Shown: in pieces, positions 1 through 8,354 of the stretch | Numbering within the stretch: position 1 is the first letter of the stretch | Layout of the letters: every line of letters begins with the position of its first letter | Source of the DNA: an uncultured Phycisphaerae bacterium | GTDB lineage: Bacteria; Planctomycetota; Phycisphaerae; Phycisphaerales; SM1A02 | Assembly: GCA_913046275.1 (NCBI GenBank) | Contig: CAJWSE010000003.1 | Coordinates: forward strand, 1-20,085 | Length of the DNA stretch: 20,085 bases | Direction of reading: 5' to 3' | Position numbers and translations under genes: made by a program | Notes under the pieces: model-generated | Told to the model about the DNA's origin: nothing | Databases searched by the model: none | What the model saw: the letters and a program-made list of their open reading frames with translations, nothing else

Positions 1-1
1 A

Positions 2-2164
2 GTAGCCTTTGAAATGCCAACTTCTGGTGGTCAATACAAAACTATTCATTATTCAGTTAGTGAAGTCCCTGAAAAAGGAAGTTATAAACCACGCAAAGCA
101 GACACTCGCGTTGGTTACTTCACAACTTCATTTAGAGATCTGAATCAATTTCATGATGAGAATAAATGGATTAGGTACATCAATCGTTGGGACCTGCAAA
201 AACGTGATCCAAGTTTAACATTGAGTCCTCCAAAAGAACCAATTGTGTTTTATATAGAAAATACAGTCCCTGTTCGTTACCGTCGTTGGGTTAGAGACGG
301 TGCTCTATTTTGGAATAAAGCATTTGAAAAAGTAGGTATTGATAATGCGATTGAAGTCTACTACCAAGATTCTGCTACTGGTGCCCACATGGATAAAGAT
401 CCAGAAGATGTTCGGTATAACTTTATTAGATGGCTTCACAATGATGTGGCAACTGCGATAGGTCCATCAAGAGCCCATCCAATGACTGGTGAGATTTTAG
501 ACGCTGATATTGTTCTTACTGATGGTTGGATTAGAGCGTTTTGGCGGTGGTATAACCAAACCCCATTGTCAACAGAGGCGATGGGGGCGTTTACTCCAGA
601 AGATTTACAATGGCTTGAAGAGAATCCAACTTGGGATCCTCGCATCCGCATGGCAAGTCCTGCTGAAGCCAAGCAAATTCTATCGGAGCGCGAGAATCGA
701 AAGAAAGATCCTTCGTATGACCCATCAATTGAGAGGATGGATCCCATTTTAGCAAGCAATGAAGAGTTGGCGGAGATTGCTGGTTGGATTGGATGCGAGC
801 ATCATGGCTGTCTTGCAGCTTATCAATTGGCTAATCAAATGTCATTTGCTCGTTTAAGTCTGGAGTCACTAAATTTACTGGACTCTGATTCTTTTCATTC
901 TACAAATGATCGTGTTACCGGAGATTCACTGGATGGAATTCCAGAGTGGTTTATTGGACCGTTAATGTCTAGCCTTGTATGCCACGAAGTTGGCCATACA
1001 CTTGGTTTGCGCCACAACTTCAAAGCATCAAGTTTGTACACATTGGAAGAAATTAACTCTGTAGACGTTAGAGGCAAAAAACCATTTACAGCCTCAGTTA
1101 TGGACTATAACCCAGTCAACTTTAATATGGAAACGGGCGATGTGCAGGGTGACTTTGCCATGATTGGTATTGGTCCGTATGATTACTGGGCAATCGAATA
1201 TGGCTATACAACGGGTGATCCAAAGGAAGTACTCAAGCGTGCACACGAGCCAGCGAATGCATATCTTACAGATGAAGACACTGGAGGGCCTGATCCGCTT
1301 GCTAAGCGTTATGATTTTAGTAAGGACCCGTTGACATATGCAGAAAACCAAATGCGCGTCGTGAACAAACTGCGTGAAGATTTACTTGACAATTTTGTTG
1401 AAGAAGGTGACAGTTGGTCAAAAGCACGCCGTGGATACGAAACCACCTTGCGAATGCAACGCAGTGTCTCGAGCATGATGGCTGATTGGATTGGTGGAGC
1501 ACATACAAACCGCAACAAAAAAGGTGATTTTGGCGAGCAAGATGTCGCCCCGGTACAAGTCGTTCCTGTTGAGCAACAACGCGCTGCATTAAACTTTATT
1601 GTCGAAACAATGTTTAATGAAGATTCTTTTGGTCTTTCACCACGCCTCGTAACTCATTTTAATGTTGATAAGTGGTATGGGGGTGGCGGTGAAGATGGTG
1701 AAGCAACATGGCCTGTACATGACAGTATTCTCGGTTCACAAGCTTCAATGCTATCAGCGATTCTTGCTCCGAGTCGACTAGGAATGGTCTACGATAACGA
1801 GTTTCGTGTGCCAGCAGATGAAGATGCGCTTACTGTGGCTGAAATATTTGAAACACTTGTGGATTCAATTTACGGTGATTTGAATACCCCTGATGGGAAA
1901 TGGACTAACCGCAACCCTATGGTGTCATCGCTTGATCGAAACCTTCAAGCGGAGATGACTGATCGGATTATTGATTTAGCAACAGGTCGCGTTTCGATGT
2001 TTCGACCCGTTCGTACAATTGCATTGCTTCATGCAAAGCAACTGTACACACAGATGGGCAATCTTTTGAATAATGATTTCGATGTTGATACCTACACTCG
2101 TGCTCATCTTGAAGATATGCATGAGCGCCTTGGTAAAGCTCTTGATGCCATTTACACAATGTAA
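2..2164 (+). CDS. Zinc-dependent metalloprotease (DUF5117/DUF4953 type), 5' partial
   Basis: The reading frame is open from the first bases of the window, so the true start lies upstream; the ATG at 14 is only the first internal Met. About 720 residues are present; family members usually exceed 800. Counting from that Met, the zinc site is H324-E-V-G-H328-T-L-G-L-R-H334, an HExxHxxGxxH metzincin-type motif in which the three His bind zinc and the Glu is the catalytic base. A likely Met-turn (S-V-M363-D-Y) follows. The earlier part carries family-typical words such as YINRW, LSPPK and PEDVRYN, and IGPSRAHPMTGEIL before the catalytic region. These proteins are generally exported proteases of unknown substrate; the signal peptide would be in the missing part. 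A strong terminator follows the stop. Family assignment is firm; physiological role is unknown. Confidence 0.9.
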   Translation, partial: VAFEMPTSGGQYKTIHYSVSEVPEKGSYKPRKADTRVGYFTTSFRDLNQFHDENKWIRYINRWDLQKRDPSLTLSPPKEPIVFYIENTVPVRYRRWVRDGALFWNKAFEKVGIDNAIEVYYQDSATGAHMDKDPEDVRYNFIRWLHNDVATAIGPSRAHPMTGEILDADIVLTDGWIRAFWRWYNQTPLSTEAMGAFTPEDLQWLEENPTWDPRIRMASPAEAKQILSERENRKKDPSYDPSIERMDPILASNEELAEIAGWIGCEHHGCLAAYQLANQMSFARLSLESLNLLDSDSFHSTNDRVTGDSLDGIPEWFIGPLMSSLVCHEVGHTLGLRHNFKASSLYTLEEINSVDVRGKKPFTASVMDYNPVNFNMETGDVQGDFAMIGIGPYDYWAIEYGYTTGDPKEVLKRAHEPANAYLTDEDTGGPDPLAKRYDFSKDPLTYAENQMRVVNKLREDLLDNFVEEGDSWSKARRGYETTLRMQRSVSSMMADWIGGAHTNRNKKGDFGEQDVAPVQVVPVEQQRAALNFIVETMFNEDSFGLSPRLVTHFNVDKWYGGGGEDGEATWPVHDSILGSQASMLSAILAPSRLGMVYDNEFRVPADEDALTVAEIFETLVDSIYGDLNTPDGKWTNRNPMVSSLDRNLQAEMTDRIIDLATGRVSMFRPVRTIALLHAKQLYTQMGNLLNNDFDVDTYTRAHLEDMHERLGKALDAIYTM

Positions 2165-2190
2165 GTGCTCTTATTTAATTATTTAAAAAT

Positions 2191-2228
2191 AAAACACCGC
2201 AATGCTAATTCGCATTGCGGTGTTTTTT
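2191..2228 (+). terminator. Rho-independent terminator after the metalloprotease
   Basis: A perfect 15-bp stem (2191-2205 with 2212-2226) and a 6-nt loop are followed by a run of six T (2223-2228), the first four of which are in the stem. A-rich sequence precedes the stem, so it could also work on the opposite strand. It lies 27 nt after the stop at 2164 and ends 25 nt before the pdxH start. Confidence 0.92.
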
Positions 2229-2253
2229 AAAAACTGCTGTATCCTGTGTATTA

Positions 2254-2850
2254 ATGAACTTTGATACACCACCAGAATCCCCAGTAATCGCGATGCAGCA
2301 ATGGTTTGATCAGGCAGACTCTGAGCGCCCGACTGCAAACCCGCTTGCGATGTCGCTCTGCACTGTAAATAAAAATGGCACACCATCATCTCGTATGGTG
2401 TTATTAAAGGGTTTCGATGAACGTGGGGCTGTTTTTTACACAAATTACGAAAGTCAAAAAGCAAAAGAGATTGAATCGAATGCTGCTGTAGCCCTACTGT
2501 TTCATTGGGATGGCATACAGCGCCAAATTCGCGTTCAAGGCAATGCGGAGAAGATAACAGCGGAAGAATCTGACAGTTATTTTTCAACTAGACCAAAACT
2601 TAGTCAAGCTGGTGCTTGGGCAAGTAAACAGTCACAGCCTTTAAAGAGTCGAACCGTGCTGATGGCAAAAGTTGCGGCGATGACTTCGAAATGGGTTGGC
2701 AGGCAAATACCAAGGCCAGAGCATTGGGGTGGATATCGGGTTTCACTTAGTGTTGTAGAATTATGGCAAGGCCACGATGGTCGATTACATGATCGAATCA
2801 AATATACTAAAAACAATCATGTGTGGAACTGGGAACGACTTCAGCCGTAA
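2254..2850 (+). CDS. pdxH: Pyridoxamine/pyridoxine 5'-phosphate oxidase
   Basis: This 198-residue FMN enzyme oxidises pyridoxamine or pyridoxine 5'-phosphate to pyridoxal 5'-phosphate, the last step of vitamin B6 synthesis and salvage in the cytoplasm. Recognisable parts are the FMN-binding segment SSRMVLLKGFDERGAVFYTN, the words HWDGIQRQIRVQG and RPEHWGGYRV, and the substrate-binding C-terminal LHDRIKY followed by a family-typical terminal RLQP (family pattern RLxP). Length matches the family (about 200-220). The ATG at 2254 is preferred because an in-frame start at 2215 would lie inside the terminator hairpin; ATG 2293 is a less likely alternative. No Shine-Dalgarno sequence precedes 2254. 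The gene converges on the NYN gene with 4 nt between stops and no terminator in between. Confidence 0.95.
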   Translation: MNFDTPPESPVIAMQQWFDQADSERPTANPLAMSLCTVNKNGTPSSRMVLLKGFDERGAVFYTNYESQKAKEIESNAAVALLFHWDGIQRQIRVQGNAEKITAEESDSYFSTRPKLSQAGAWASKQSQPLKSRTVLMAKVAAMTSKWVGRQIPRPEHWGGYRVSLSVVELWQGHDGRLHDRIKYTKNNHVWNWERLQP

Positions 2851-2854
2851 AGAT

Positions 2855-3484
2855 CTAATTGCCGCCGAGTAGTTTTCTTGCTTCATTCAAAAGTTCATCT
2901 GGTAATAGAGGGACTTCTTTTTCCGAGACCTGCTTTGCCTTTTCTTTGATGTTTGGTTTTTGGTTCTTGCAAATATTCTCTTGGATTGGTGTTGGGGTAG
3001 TTTTACCCAGTTCTTCAACTACTGATTGATGGATGCCAAATTCTTTTTTCCACTCCTCAGCATGCTCCGATGAAAGTCCTGATGGTCTTCGTATTGGTCG
3101 ATTTTTTGGAGAGCGTTGGTCTTTTACTAGGGCTTCTAAAAAAGCAGCGGAACTCAAATGCGATGCACCATTAGCCTTGATTGACTTAATAATTTCACGG
3201 TCACTGGTTATTACTGTAATCGACCTTGCCGATGAAGAACTCGCAACAAGGTCCATAAGGTCATCATCTGCACGCCTTTTTGGCCCGGTAAAAATTGTAT
3301 GGAATTTTGGATCATTAGCTACAATATCTGAGGGAGTACCATCGCAAACGAACGTTATTTTTACACCTGCCCAGCGGCTGTTTTTGAGTAATTCTCCAAG
3401 CCCTCGAAGGCCTATACCAGCAGATTCTGGTGGCAATATGCCGGTCTGGTGGAGCACATTCCAAGTATCAATCAGCAATTCCAT
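2855..3484 (-). CDS. NYN-domain protein, predicted ribonuclease (YacP/Rae1-like)
   Basis: This 209-residue protein has an N-terminal NYN/PIN-like fold: the opening ELLIDTWNVLH is typical of the YacP family. Acidic residues expected to bind metal are D6, D48 (FVCDGT), D73-D75 and D78 (RRADDDLMDL) and D95 (ITSDREI). Known relatives such as Bacillus Rae1 cut mRNA on the ribosome; a similar RNase role here is inference. After residue 130 the protein is a Lys/Glu/Pro-rich, probably disordered tail ending in a short helix (LLPDELLNEARKLLG). The start is the ATG at 3484; upstream there is little SD character. It is divergent from rpsU across 150 nt and convergent with pdxH. Confidence 0.8.
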   Translation of the reverse strand: MELLIDTWNVLHQTGILPPESAGIGLRGLGELLKNSRWAGVKITFVCDGTPSDIVANDPKFHTIFTGPKRRADDDLMDLVASSSSARSITVITSDREIIKSIKANGASHLSSAAFLEALVKDQRSPKNRPIRRPSGLSSEHAEEWKKEFGIHQSVVEELGKTTPTPIQENICKNQKPNIKEKAKQVSEKEVPLLPDELLNEARKLLGGN

Positions 3485-3634
3485 TTATATGACTAGGATA
3501 TCGCCTAAAAAAGAAAACACAAGCCTTTGAAAATAAAGAACTTAAGCATAATGACACTGCCCCTTGCAATTGCTCCCTTTTTGCGTTCTAATACGTGGCT
3601 CATAACTGTTTATTAATAGAAGGTGACCACACTT

Positions 3635-3844
3635 ATGGCAATCCGTATTAAAGCTAGGCAAAATGAATCCGCAGGACAAATGATGCGCCGGTTCAAAAAA
3701 CTTTGCGAGAAAGAAAACCTCACGAAGGACGTGAAGAAGCGTCAATATTTTGAGAAGCCATCCGAACGCAAGCGGCGAGCTCGTCGCAAGGCGGAGTCAC
3801 GTCGATATCGTGAACTAAACTTCCCACAACAGAGAAGTCGATAA
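3635..3844 (+). CDS. rpsU: Small ribosomal subunit protein bS21
   Basis: The product is a 69-residue, very basic protein of the 30S subunit, positioned near the mRNA exit where the anti-SD helix forms. Family features are the early ARQNESAGQMMRRFKKLCEKE segment (typically a short beta strand then long helix) and the Arg/Lys-rich C-terminal half (KRRARRKAESRRYRE). The ATG at 3635 is chosen over an in-frame GTG at 3623 because the SD AAGGTGA (3620-3626) sits 8 nt before it and would overlap the GTG. The gene stands alone between the NYN gene (divergent) and the hppA leader. Confidence 0.93.
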   Translation: MAIRIKARQNESAGQMMRRFKKLCEKENLTKDVKKRQYFEKPSERKRRARRKAESRRYRELNFPQQRSR

Positions 3845-3884
3845 CGATTTTCAATCGTATACCAACAACATAATCACAATTCAT

Positions 3885-3967
3885 AGGAGATTCGCTGGCT
3901 GATGCCAATCGGATCTCTTTCGTTTTTTAAAAAAGAAGCGATTCGTACATCGCATCAAGGCAGATAA
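3885..3967 (+). promoter_or_regulatory. Possible leader ORF of hppA (21 codons) with its SD
   Basis: AGGAGA at 3885-3890, one of the best SD matches in the window, lies 11 nt before an ATG at 3902. That ATG opens 21 codons ending at TAA 3965-3967. The peptide begins MPIGSLSFFKKEAIR. The stop falls just before a hairpin (3970-3988) and the true hppA SD. The arrangement resembles a translated leader, but the spacing is a little long and there is no known family. In a second frame a CTG at 3895 gives a shorter ORF. Confidence 0.3.
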
Positions 3968-3969
3968 CA

Positions 3970-3999
3970 GGAAGTTTTGGAGACTTCCGAATTTGGAGA
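3970..3999 (+). promoter_or_regulatory. Hairpin and duplicated SD upstream of hppA
   Basis: GGAAGT (3970-3975) pairs perfectly with ACTTCC (3983-3988). The 7-nt loop reads TTTGGAG. The same TTTGGAGA octamer recurs at 3992-3999, where its GGAG (3995-3998) is the SD for the hppA ATG at 4008. The hairpin therefore displays a second copy of the ribosome-binding word in its loop. Regulatory meaning is inferred; the pairing and repeat are seen directly. Confidence 0.45.
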
Positions 4000-4007
4000 T
4001 ACAACAC

Positions 4008-6530
4008 ATGAACCTTCTCATTCTTGCTCAAGACACAACAACATCCGACCCTTGGATGCTTTACTACCTCGCCCCCATTGGTGCAATCGTTGCACTTGTT
4101 ATGGCATTTATTTTTAGCCGAGGTGTTATGGCGAAGAGCGAGGGCGAGCCTGAAATGATTGAAATTGCAGAGCATGTTCGCTCTGGAGCGATGGCTTATC
4201 TCAAAAGGCAGTACAAAGTTGTATTTGTAGTGTTTATTGTTTTGATTGCAATCCTTGCTTTGCTTGGTTTTGCTGATATTCAACCAGTTTGGTCAGCAGT
4301 AGGTGTTCCAATTGCTGGCTTGTTCTCAGGGCTTTGTGGTTGGTTCGGCATGAAAATGGCAACTAATGCATCTGCTCGAACAACATGGGCAGCGAAACAA
4401 TCATTGAATGATGGCTTGAAAGTTGCATTTCGCTCTGGTGCAGTGATGGGACTTGTAGTTGTTGGTTTTGCACTGTTAGATGCTTCAGTTTGGTTTTACC
4501 TATGGAACAAGGTGCTTCCAGCCCGAGATGGTGGCCTTGTTGAAATTACTTCCATTATGTTGACATTTGGTATGGGCGCGTCAACTCAAGCACTCTTTGC
4601 AAGAGTTGGTGGCGGTGTATATACAAAAGCAGCTGACGTTGGCGCTGATCTTGTAGGTAAAGTTGAAGCAGGCATACCAGAAGACGATCCTCGAAATCCA
4701 GCCACAATTGCAGATAATGTTGGTGACAACGTCGGTGATGTTGCAGGCATGGGTGCAGATCTTTATGAAAGTTATTACGGCTCAATTCTTGCAACGATGG
4801 CACTTGGTGCTGCCGCTGCAATGACTCTCACCGATTCTTCAGTGGGTATTCGACTCGCCATTGCTCCGATGGCACTTGCTGGGCTTGGCATATTTTGTTC
4901 ACTCTTAGGCGTTTTTGTTGTTCGTGCAAAAGAAAATGCTTCTTTTAGTGAACTTCTTAAAGGCCTTCACAAGGGCGTATACGTAGCATCACTGTTGATT
5001 GCAGTTCTGTGCGGTGGTTTGTTTTACTACATGTTTAATGGAACGGAAATTGTTTGGTGGGGTCCATGGGCATCTATTATTACTGGGCTCTTGTCTGGTC
5101 TAATTATTGCGTACGCAACGGAGTATTACACCTCTTACGAACACGCGCCGACACAACGGATTGCACAACAAACAGAAACTGGTGCTGCCACAACAATTAT
5201 TGCAGGTATTGCTGAGGGCATGATTTCAACATGGGCACCACTTGTAGTCATTGTTGTTGCAATCATCGCAGCATTTACATTTTGCGGAGGGAATGATAGT
5301 TTCTTACTTGGTCTTTATGGAGTTGGCATTGCTGCTGTGGGTATGCTCAGTACACTTGGTATTACGCTTGCAACGGATGCGTATGGTCCGATTGCAGATA
5401 ATGCTGGTGGAAATGCCGAGATGACTGGCCAACCACCAATTGTTCGTGAGCGAACGGACATGCTTGATTCTCTTGGTAACACAACCGCGGCGACAGGTAA
5501 AGGATTTGCAATTGGTTCAGCCGCACTCACGGCGCTTGCACTATTAGCAGCATACGTTTCCGTTGTGCAAACTAGCCTAGATAAGAAAATTTCAAACGAC
5601 ATTGCACTAGTTCAAGCTTCAACGAATCATGTGCATTATCTGGGCAATGGTGAATTGGTAGTCAATAATGGTAACGATTCATTTAGCGCGCTTCTTATGG
5701 GTAGTGATGCTACACAAGTTGAAGTCGAGCAATTAGATTGGTCTGAGTCAAAACTTGCAGATGACATTGAGTGGAGTGATATGCGCAACTCTCACCGTGT
5801 TACTGTCGGTGATTTAGCTTTTGATATTGTTCCTGCAGGAAAAGCAGAAATTAAACAACTACTGAATTTCTATGATGTCACAATCATGAACCCACGAGTC
5901 CTTGGAGGAATTTTCCTTGGCGTGATGCTTGCATTTGTTTTCTGTGCATTGACAATGAATGCTGTTGGTCGTGCTGCCTACCAGATGATGCATGAGTGTC
6001 GTCGCCAGTTCGGCATTATGAAAGAGGCATTTAAATCTAACGGCATGAGTGACGAAGATATTGCTGACCCAATGAAATGGCCAAAGAAAGTTGATGTCAA
6101 TGGGCATCAATTCCCTGATTATGGTGAGTGTGTCAATATTTCAACAGCAAGCGCACAAAAAGAAATGGTTGCACCGGCTGTACTTGCAATCTCAATACCA
6201 ATCCTTGTTGGTTTAATTCTTGGAGTTGGTGGTGTTATGGGTCTGCTTGTTGGCGGATTGACTAGTGGTTTTGCAGTGGCAATTTATATGGCAAATGCTG
6301 GCGGCGCCTGGGATAATGCGAAGAAATATATTGAATCAGGAAAACATGGCGGCAAAGGTTCCGACTCACACAAAGCAGGTGTTGTTGGTGACACAGTTGG
6401 CGACCCATTCAAAGATACTTCAGGCCCAGCATTGAACATCCTAATTAAATTGATTGCGATTGTTTCAGTTGTATTCGCTGGCCTTGTTGTTAACTTTGGT
6501 CCTGTTGTTCAAGGAATCCTGGGTCTCTAA
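4008..6530 (+). CDS. hppA: Membrane-bound ion-translocating pyrophosphatase, K+-dependent type
   Basis: This 840-residue polytopic enzyme hydrolyses pyrophosphate and pumps H+ or Na+ out of the cytoplasm. Catalytic signatures are D210-V-G-A-D-L-V-G-K-V-E, the D236-NVG-D240-NVG-D244 motif, DAYGPIADNAGGNAEM and the C-terminal DTVGDPFKDTSGP. In G490-NTTAATGKG the Ala at 494 and Gly at 497 replace the Lys and Thr of K+-independent enzymes, so it should be K+-stimulated; the pumped ion cannot be decided. It is long for the family (about 660-770). The excess is an insert at about residues 518-624 in the loop between GFAIGSAALTALALLAAY and NPRVLGGIFLG, predicted to lie on the outer side of the membrane. 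The ATG at 4008 is chosen by GGAG at 3995-3998; an in-frame TTG at 3993 would overlap that SD. The stop overlaps the rsfS start by one base. Confidence 0.96.
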   Translation: MNLLILAQDTTTSDPWMLYYLAPIGAIVALVMAFIFSRGVMAKSEGEPEMIEIAEHVRSGAMAYLKRQYKVVFVVFIVLIAILALLGFADIQPVWSAVGVPIAGLFSGLCGWFGMKMATNASARTTWAAKQSLNDGLKVAFRSGAVMGLVVVGFALLDASVWFYLWNKVLPARDGGLVEITSIMLTFGMGASTQALFARVGGGVYTKAADVGADLVGKVEAGIPEDDPRNPATIADNVGDNVGDVAGMGADLYESYYGSILATMALGAAAAMTLTDSSVGIRLAIAPMALAGLGIFCSLLGVFVVRAKENASFSELLKGLHKGVYVASLLIAVLCGGLFYYMFNGTEIVWWGPWASIITGLLSGLIIAYATEYYTSYEHAPTQRIAQQTETGAATTIIAGIAEGMISTWAPLVVIVVAIIAAFTFCGGNDSFLLGLYGVGIAAVGMLSTLGITLATDAYGPIADNAGGNAEMTGQPPIVRERTDMLDSLGNTTAATGKGFAIGSAALTALALLAAYVSVVQTSLDKKISNDIALVQASTNHVHYLGNGELVVNNGNDSFSALLMGSDATQVEVEQLDWSESKLADDIEWSDMRNSHRVTVGDLAFDIVPAGKAEIKQLLNFYDVTIMNPRVLGGIFLGVMLAFVFCALTMNAVGRAAYQMMHECRRQFGIMKEAFKSNGMSDEDIADPMKWPKKVDVNGHQFPDYGECVNISTASAQKEMVAPAVLAISIPILVGLILGVGGVMGLLVGGLTSGFAVAIYMANAGGAWDNAKKYIESGKHGGKGSDSHKAGVVGDTVGDPFKDTSGPALNILIKLIAIVSVVFAGLVVNFGPVVQGILGL

Positions 6531-6925
6531 TGACTGCTGATTTGTCAGCTCAAAGTAATTTACAATCCCCCGCTTCGGAAGCATTTGCTGCCGAAGCGGG
6601 GCGTTTGCTCCTAGATCGACACTGTGAAGATGTAGTGTTACTTGATGTGCGTGGCTTGAGCCAAGTATGCGATTATGTCCTGGTTGGAACAGGGACAAGC
6701 GATAGGCAGATGAAATCAGTCTCTTCTGAAGTCGCCTCTCTTGGAAGAGAGGGCGATTTCCTTCCATTTCGAAAAAATATTGATTCCGATGTGACCTGGA
6801 TTGTTGTTGATTTTATCTCGGTCGTAGTGCATCTATTCGAACCACAGCGCCGTGCATATTATGATTTAGAAGATTTGTGGTCTGACGCCAGACGCGTTGA
6901 TGTGACTACAAAAAAATCTGTTTAA
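6530..6925 (+). CDS. rsfS: Ribosomal silencing factor RsfS
   Basis: This 131-residue protein of the DUF143/Iojap family binds uL14 on the 50S subunit and blocks subunit joining when nutrients are low. Conserved words are DVVLLDVRGLSQVCDYVLV, GTSDRQMK, the W-I-V-V-D-F strand, VVHLFEPQRRAYYDLEDLW and SDA near the end. An N-terminal extension of about 15 residues (rich in Ser, Ala, Gln) precedes the family core. ATG 6530 overlaps the hppA TAA by one base, which suggests translational coupling. A strong hairpin lies within codons 13-24. The neighbouring ribosome-related genes (rpsU, trmB) fit a growth-control context. Confidence 0.93.
   Translation: MTADLSAQSNLQSPASEAFAAEAGRLLLDRHCEDVVLLDVRGLSQVCDYVLVGTGTSDRQMKSVSSEVASLGREGDFLPFRKNIDSDVTWIVVDFISVVVHLFEPQRRAYYDLEDLWSDARRVDVTTKKSV
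6568..6601 (+). repeat. GC-rich inverted repeat inside the rsfS coding start
   Basis: CCCCGCTTCGG (6568-6578) is perfectly complementary to CCGAAGCGGGG (6591-6601). The 12-nt interval can add three more pairs (AGC/GCT) around an ATTT loop. It is much more GC-rich than its surroundings. No T-run follows, so it is not a classical terminator. Confidence 0.75.
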
Positions 6926-6944
6926 TGCACTTTGGATACAAGAG

Positions 6945-8354
6945 ATGACTCGATTCATTCCCCATTATTTACTTTGGTTAGTTTTATGTACACCAGTTGC
7001 GTTTGCGGATGAACCTCGTCTTTATACAGGTGCAATAGATATTCCAACCTTAGGCGAACTTGAAATGACCTTAGGCATTGTTGATAATGGTCAGGGGATA
7101 TATATTCTTCTCACGGTACCATCTCAGGGCGCATTGAATATTCCACTTAAGGCAACGCATGGAAAAGATGGTTCAATTGTCGCTCAATTACAGGAAGCTA
7201 ATTTATCATTTTCTGTTTTTGAAAATGAGGACTGTTCGATTTTGTCTGGTGAAATGTACCAAGGTCTTACTTTCCCAATTGACTTTAAGCGTGTTGATAT
7301 TATGCCAACTCTTCAAAGACAACAAACCCCTGAGGCTCCATTTCCATACACAGAACGAGAAATTACAGCATTGCACTCAGCTGGTTTTCTGTTGCAGGGC
7401 ACACTCACTATTCCAGATGGCGAAGGCCCATACCCTTGTGCAGTGTTAATTAGCGGTTCAGGCCAACAGGACCGAGATGAATCCATCCTAGGGCACAAAC
7501 CATTTCTTGTTATTGCGGACTTCTTAACCCGAAATGGCATTGCGGTACTTCGTTACGATGACCGAGGGGTTGGCGGATCCGTTGTAGAAGATATAGCTTT
7601 GTTGCAAAATGCCACCACGGAAGATTTTGCAAGTGATGCAGCAGTTATGGTGCATGCTGCCCGTTTGCATCCAGAAATTGATCCACGTAGAGTTGGCGTG
7701 ATTGGGCATAGCGAAGGTGGAATCATTGGTCCTATGGTCGCCATTAATGATGATGCGCTTTCTTTTGTTGTGCTGCTTGCCGGCCCAGGTGTTCCAGGTC
7801 ACGAAATTCTTCTACTACAACAGTCGCTCATTTTAAAATCGCAGGGCGCCACCGATGAACAAATTGATAGAGTGGAAAATGCTTCTTTAAGTATGTATGA
7901 ATTATTGGATGCCGGCGCAAGTTATGAAGAAGTCGCTGATCTTATGGTTGAGCTCTCGATGGTTCAACTAGAGGTACAAGGCATTTCAGTAAATCAGGAA
8001 GAATTGGATCAATTGGTTTTATCCGGCCAAAAGCAACTTTTTTCACCCTGGATGAAGTATTTTTTGTTTTACGATCCTGCTCCAACTATTGCGGCAGTTG
8101 ATTGCCCTATTCTTGCTATGAATGGTAGTTTAGATTTGCAAGTTGATTCTCGCCAAAACCTTCCTGTTATTGCTCAGAGTGTAGAGGCTGCAGGAGGAAA
8201 TATTACAATAGCTGAGTTTGAAAATCTAAATCACTTGTTTCAACCGACAAACACAGGTGCAATCAGTGAATATGGTCAAATTGACGTAACATTCGATGAG
8301 CAGGCGCTGGAATATATGACAGTATGGCTACAAGAAGTAACCGATGAAGACTAA
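6945..8354 (+). CDS. Secreted alpha/beta hydrolase (acyl/peptide hydrolase-like)
   Basis: This 469-residue protein begins with a clear Sec signal peptide: R3, a hydrophobic stretch around residues 8-20 and a probable cut after A-F-A before D22. Residues about 22-125 form a beta-rich N-terminal region without a recognised name; the alpha/beta-hydrolase domain follows from about 130. It has an oxyanion-type LISGSGQQDRDE, the strand RYDDRGVGGS, the nucleophile elbow G-H-S256-E-G-G, a probable acid at D397 (MNGSLDLQV) and the catalytic H430 (NLNHLF). The fold and triad are secure; the substrate (ester, peptide or other) is not. The gene starts 19 nt after rsfS with a weak GGAT-type SD and ends 11 nt inside the next small gene. 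Confidence 0.85.
   Translation: MTRFIPHYLLWLVLCTPVAFADEPRLYTGAIDIPTLGELEMTLGIVDNGQGIYILLTVPSQGALNIPLKATHGKDGSIVAQLQEANLSFSVFENEDCSILSGEMYQGLTFPIDFKRVDIMPTLQRQQTPEAPFPYTEREITALHSAGFLLQGTLTIPDGEGPYPCAVLISGSGQQDRDESILGHKPFLVIADFLTRNGIAVLRYDDRGVGGSVVEDIALLQNATTEDFASDAAVMVHAARLHPEIDPRRVGVIGHSEGGIIGPMVAINDDALSFVVLLAGPGVPGHEILLLQQSLILKSQGATDEQIDRVENASLSMYELLDAGASYEEVADLMVELSMVQLEVQGISVNQEELDQLVLSGQKQLFSPWMKYFLFYDPAPTIAAVDCPILAMNGSLDLQVDSRQNLPVIAQSVEAAGGNITIAEFENLNHLFQPTNTGAISEYGQIDVTFDEQALEYMTVWLQEVTDED

Noticed and set aside
3033..3530. 165-codon open frame opposite the NYN gene
   Set aside because: The - strand frame has clear NYN motifs; this is its antisense shadow.
3623..3634. GTG start for rpsU four codons upstream
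   Set aside because: The SD overlaps this GTG and is correctly spaced for the ATG at 3635.
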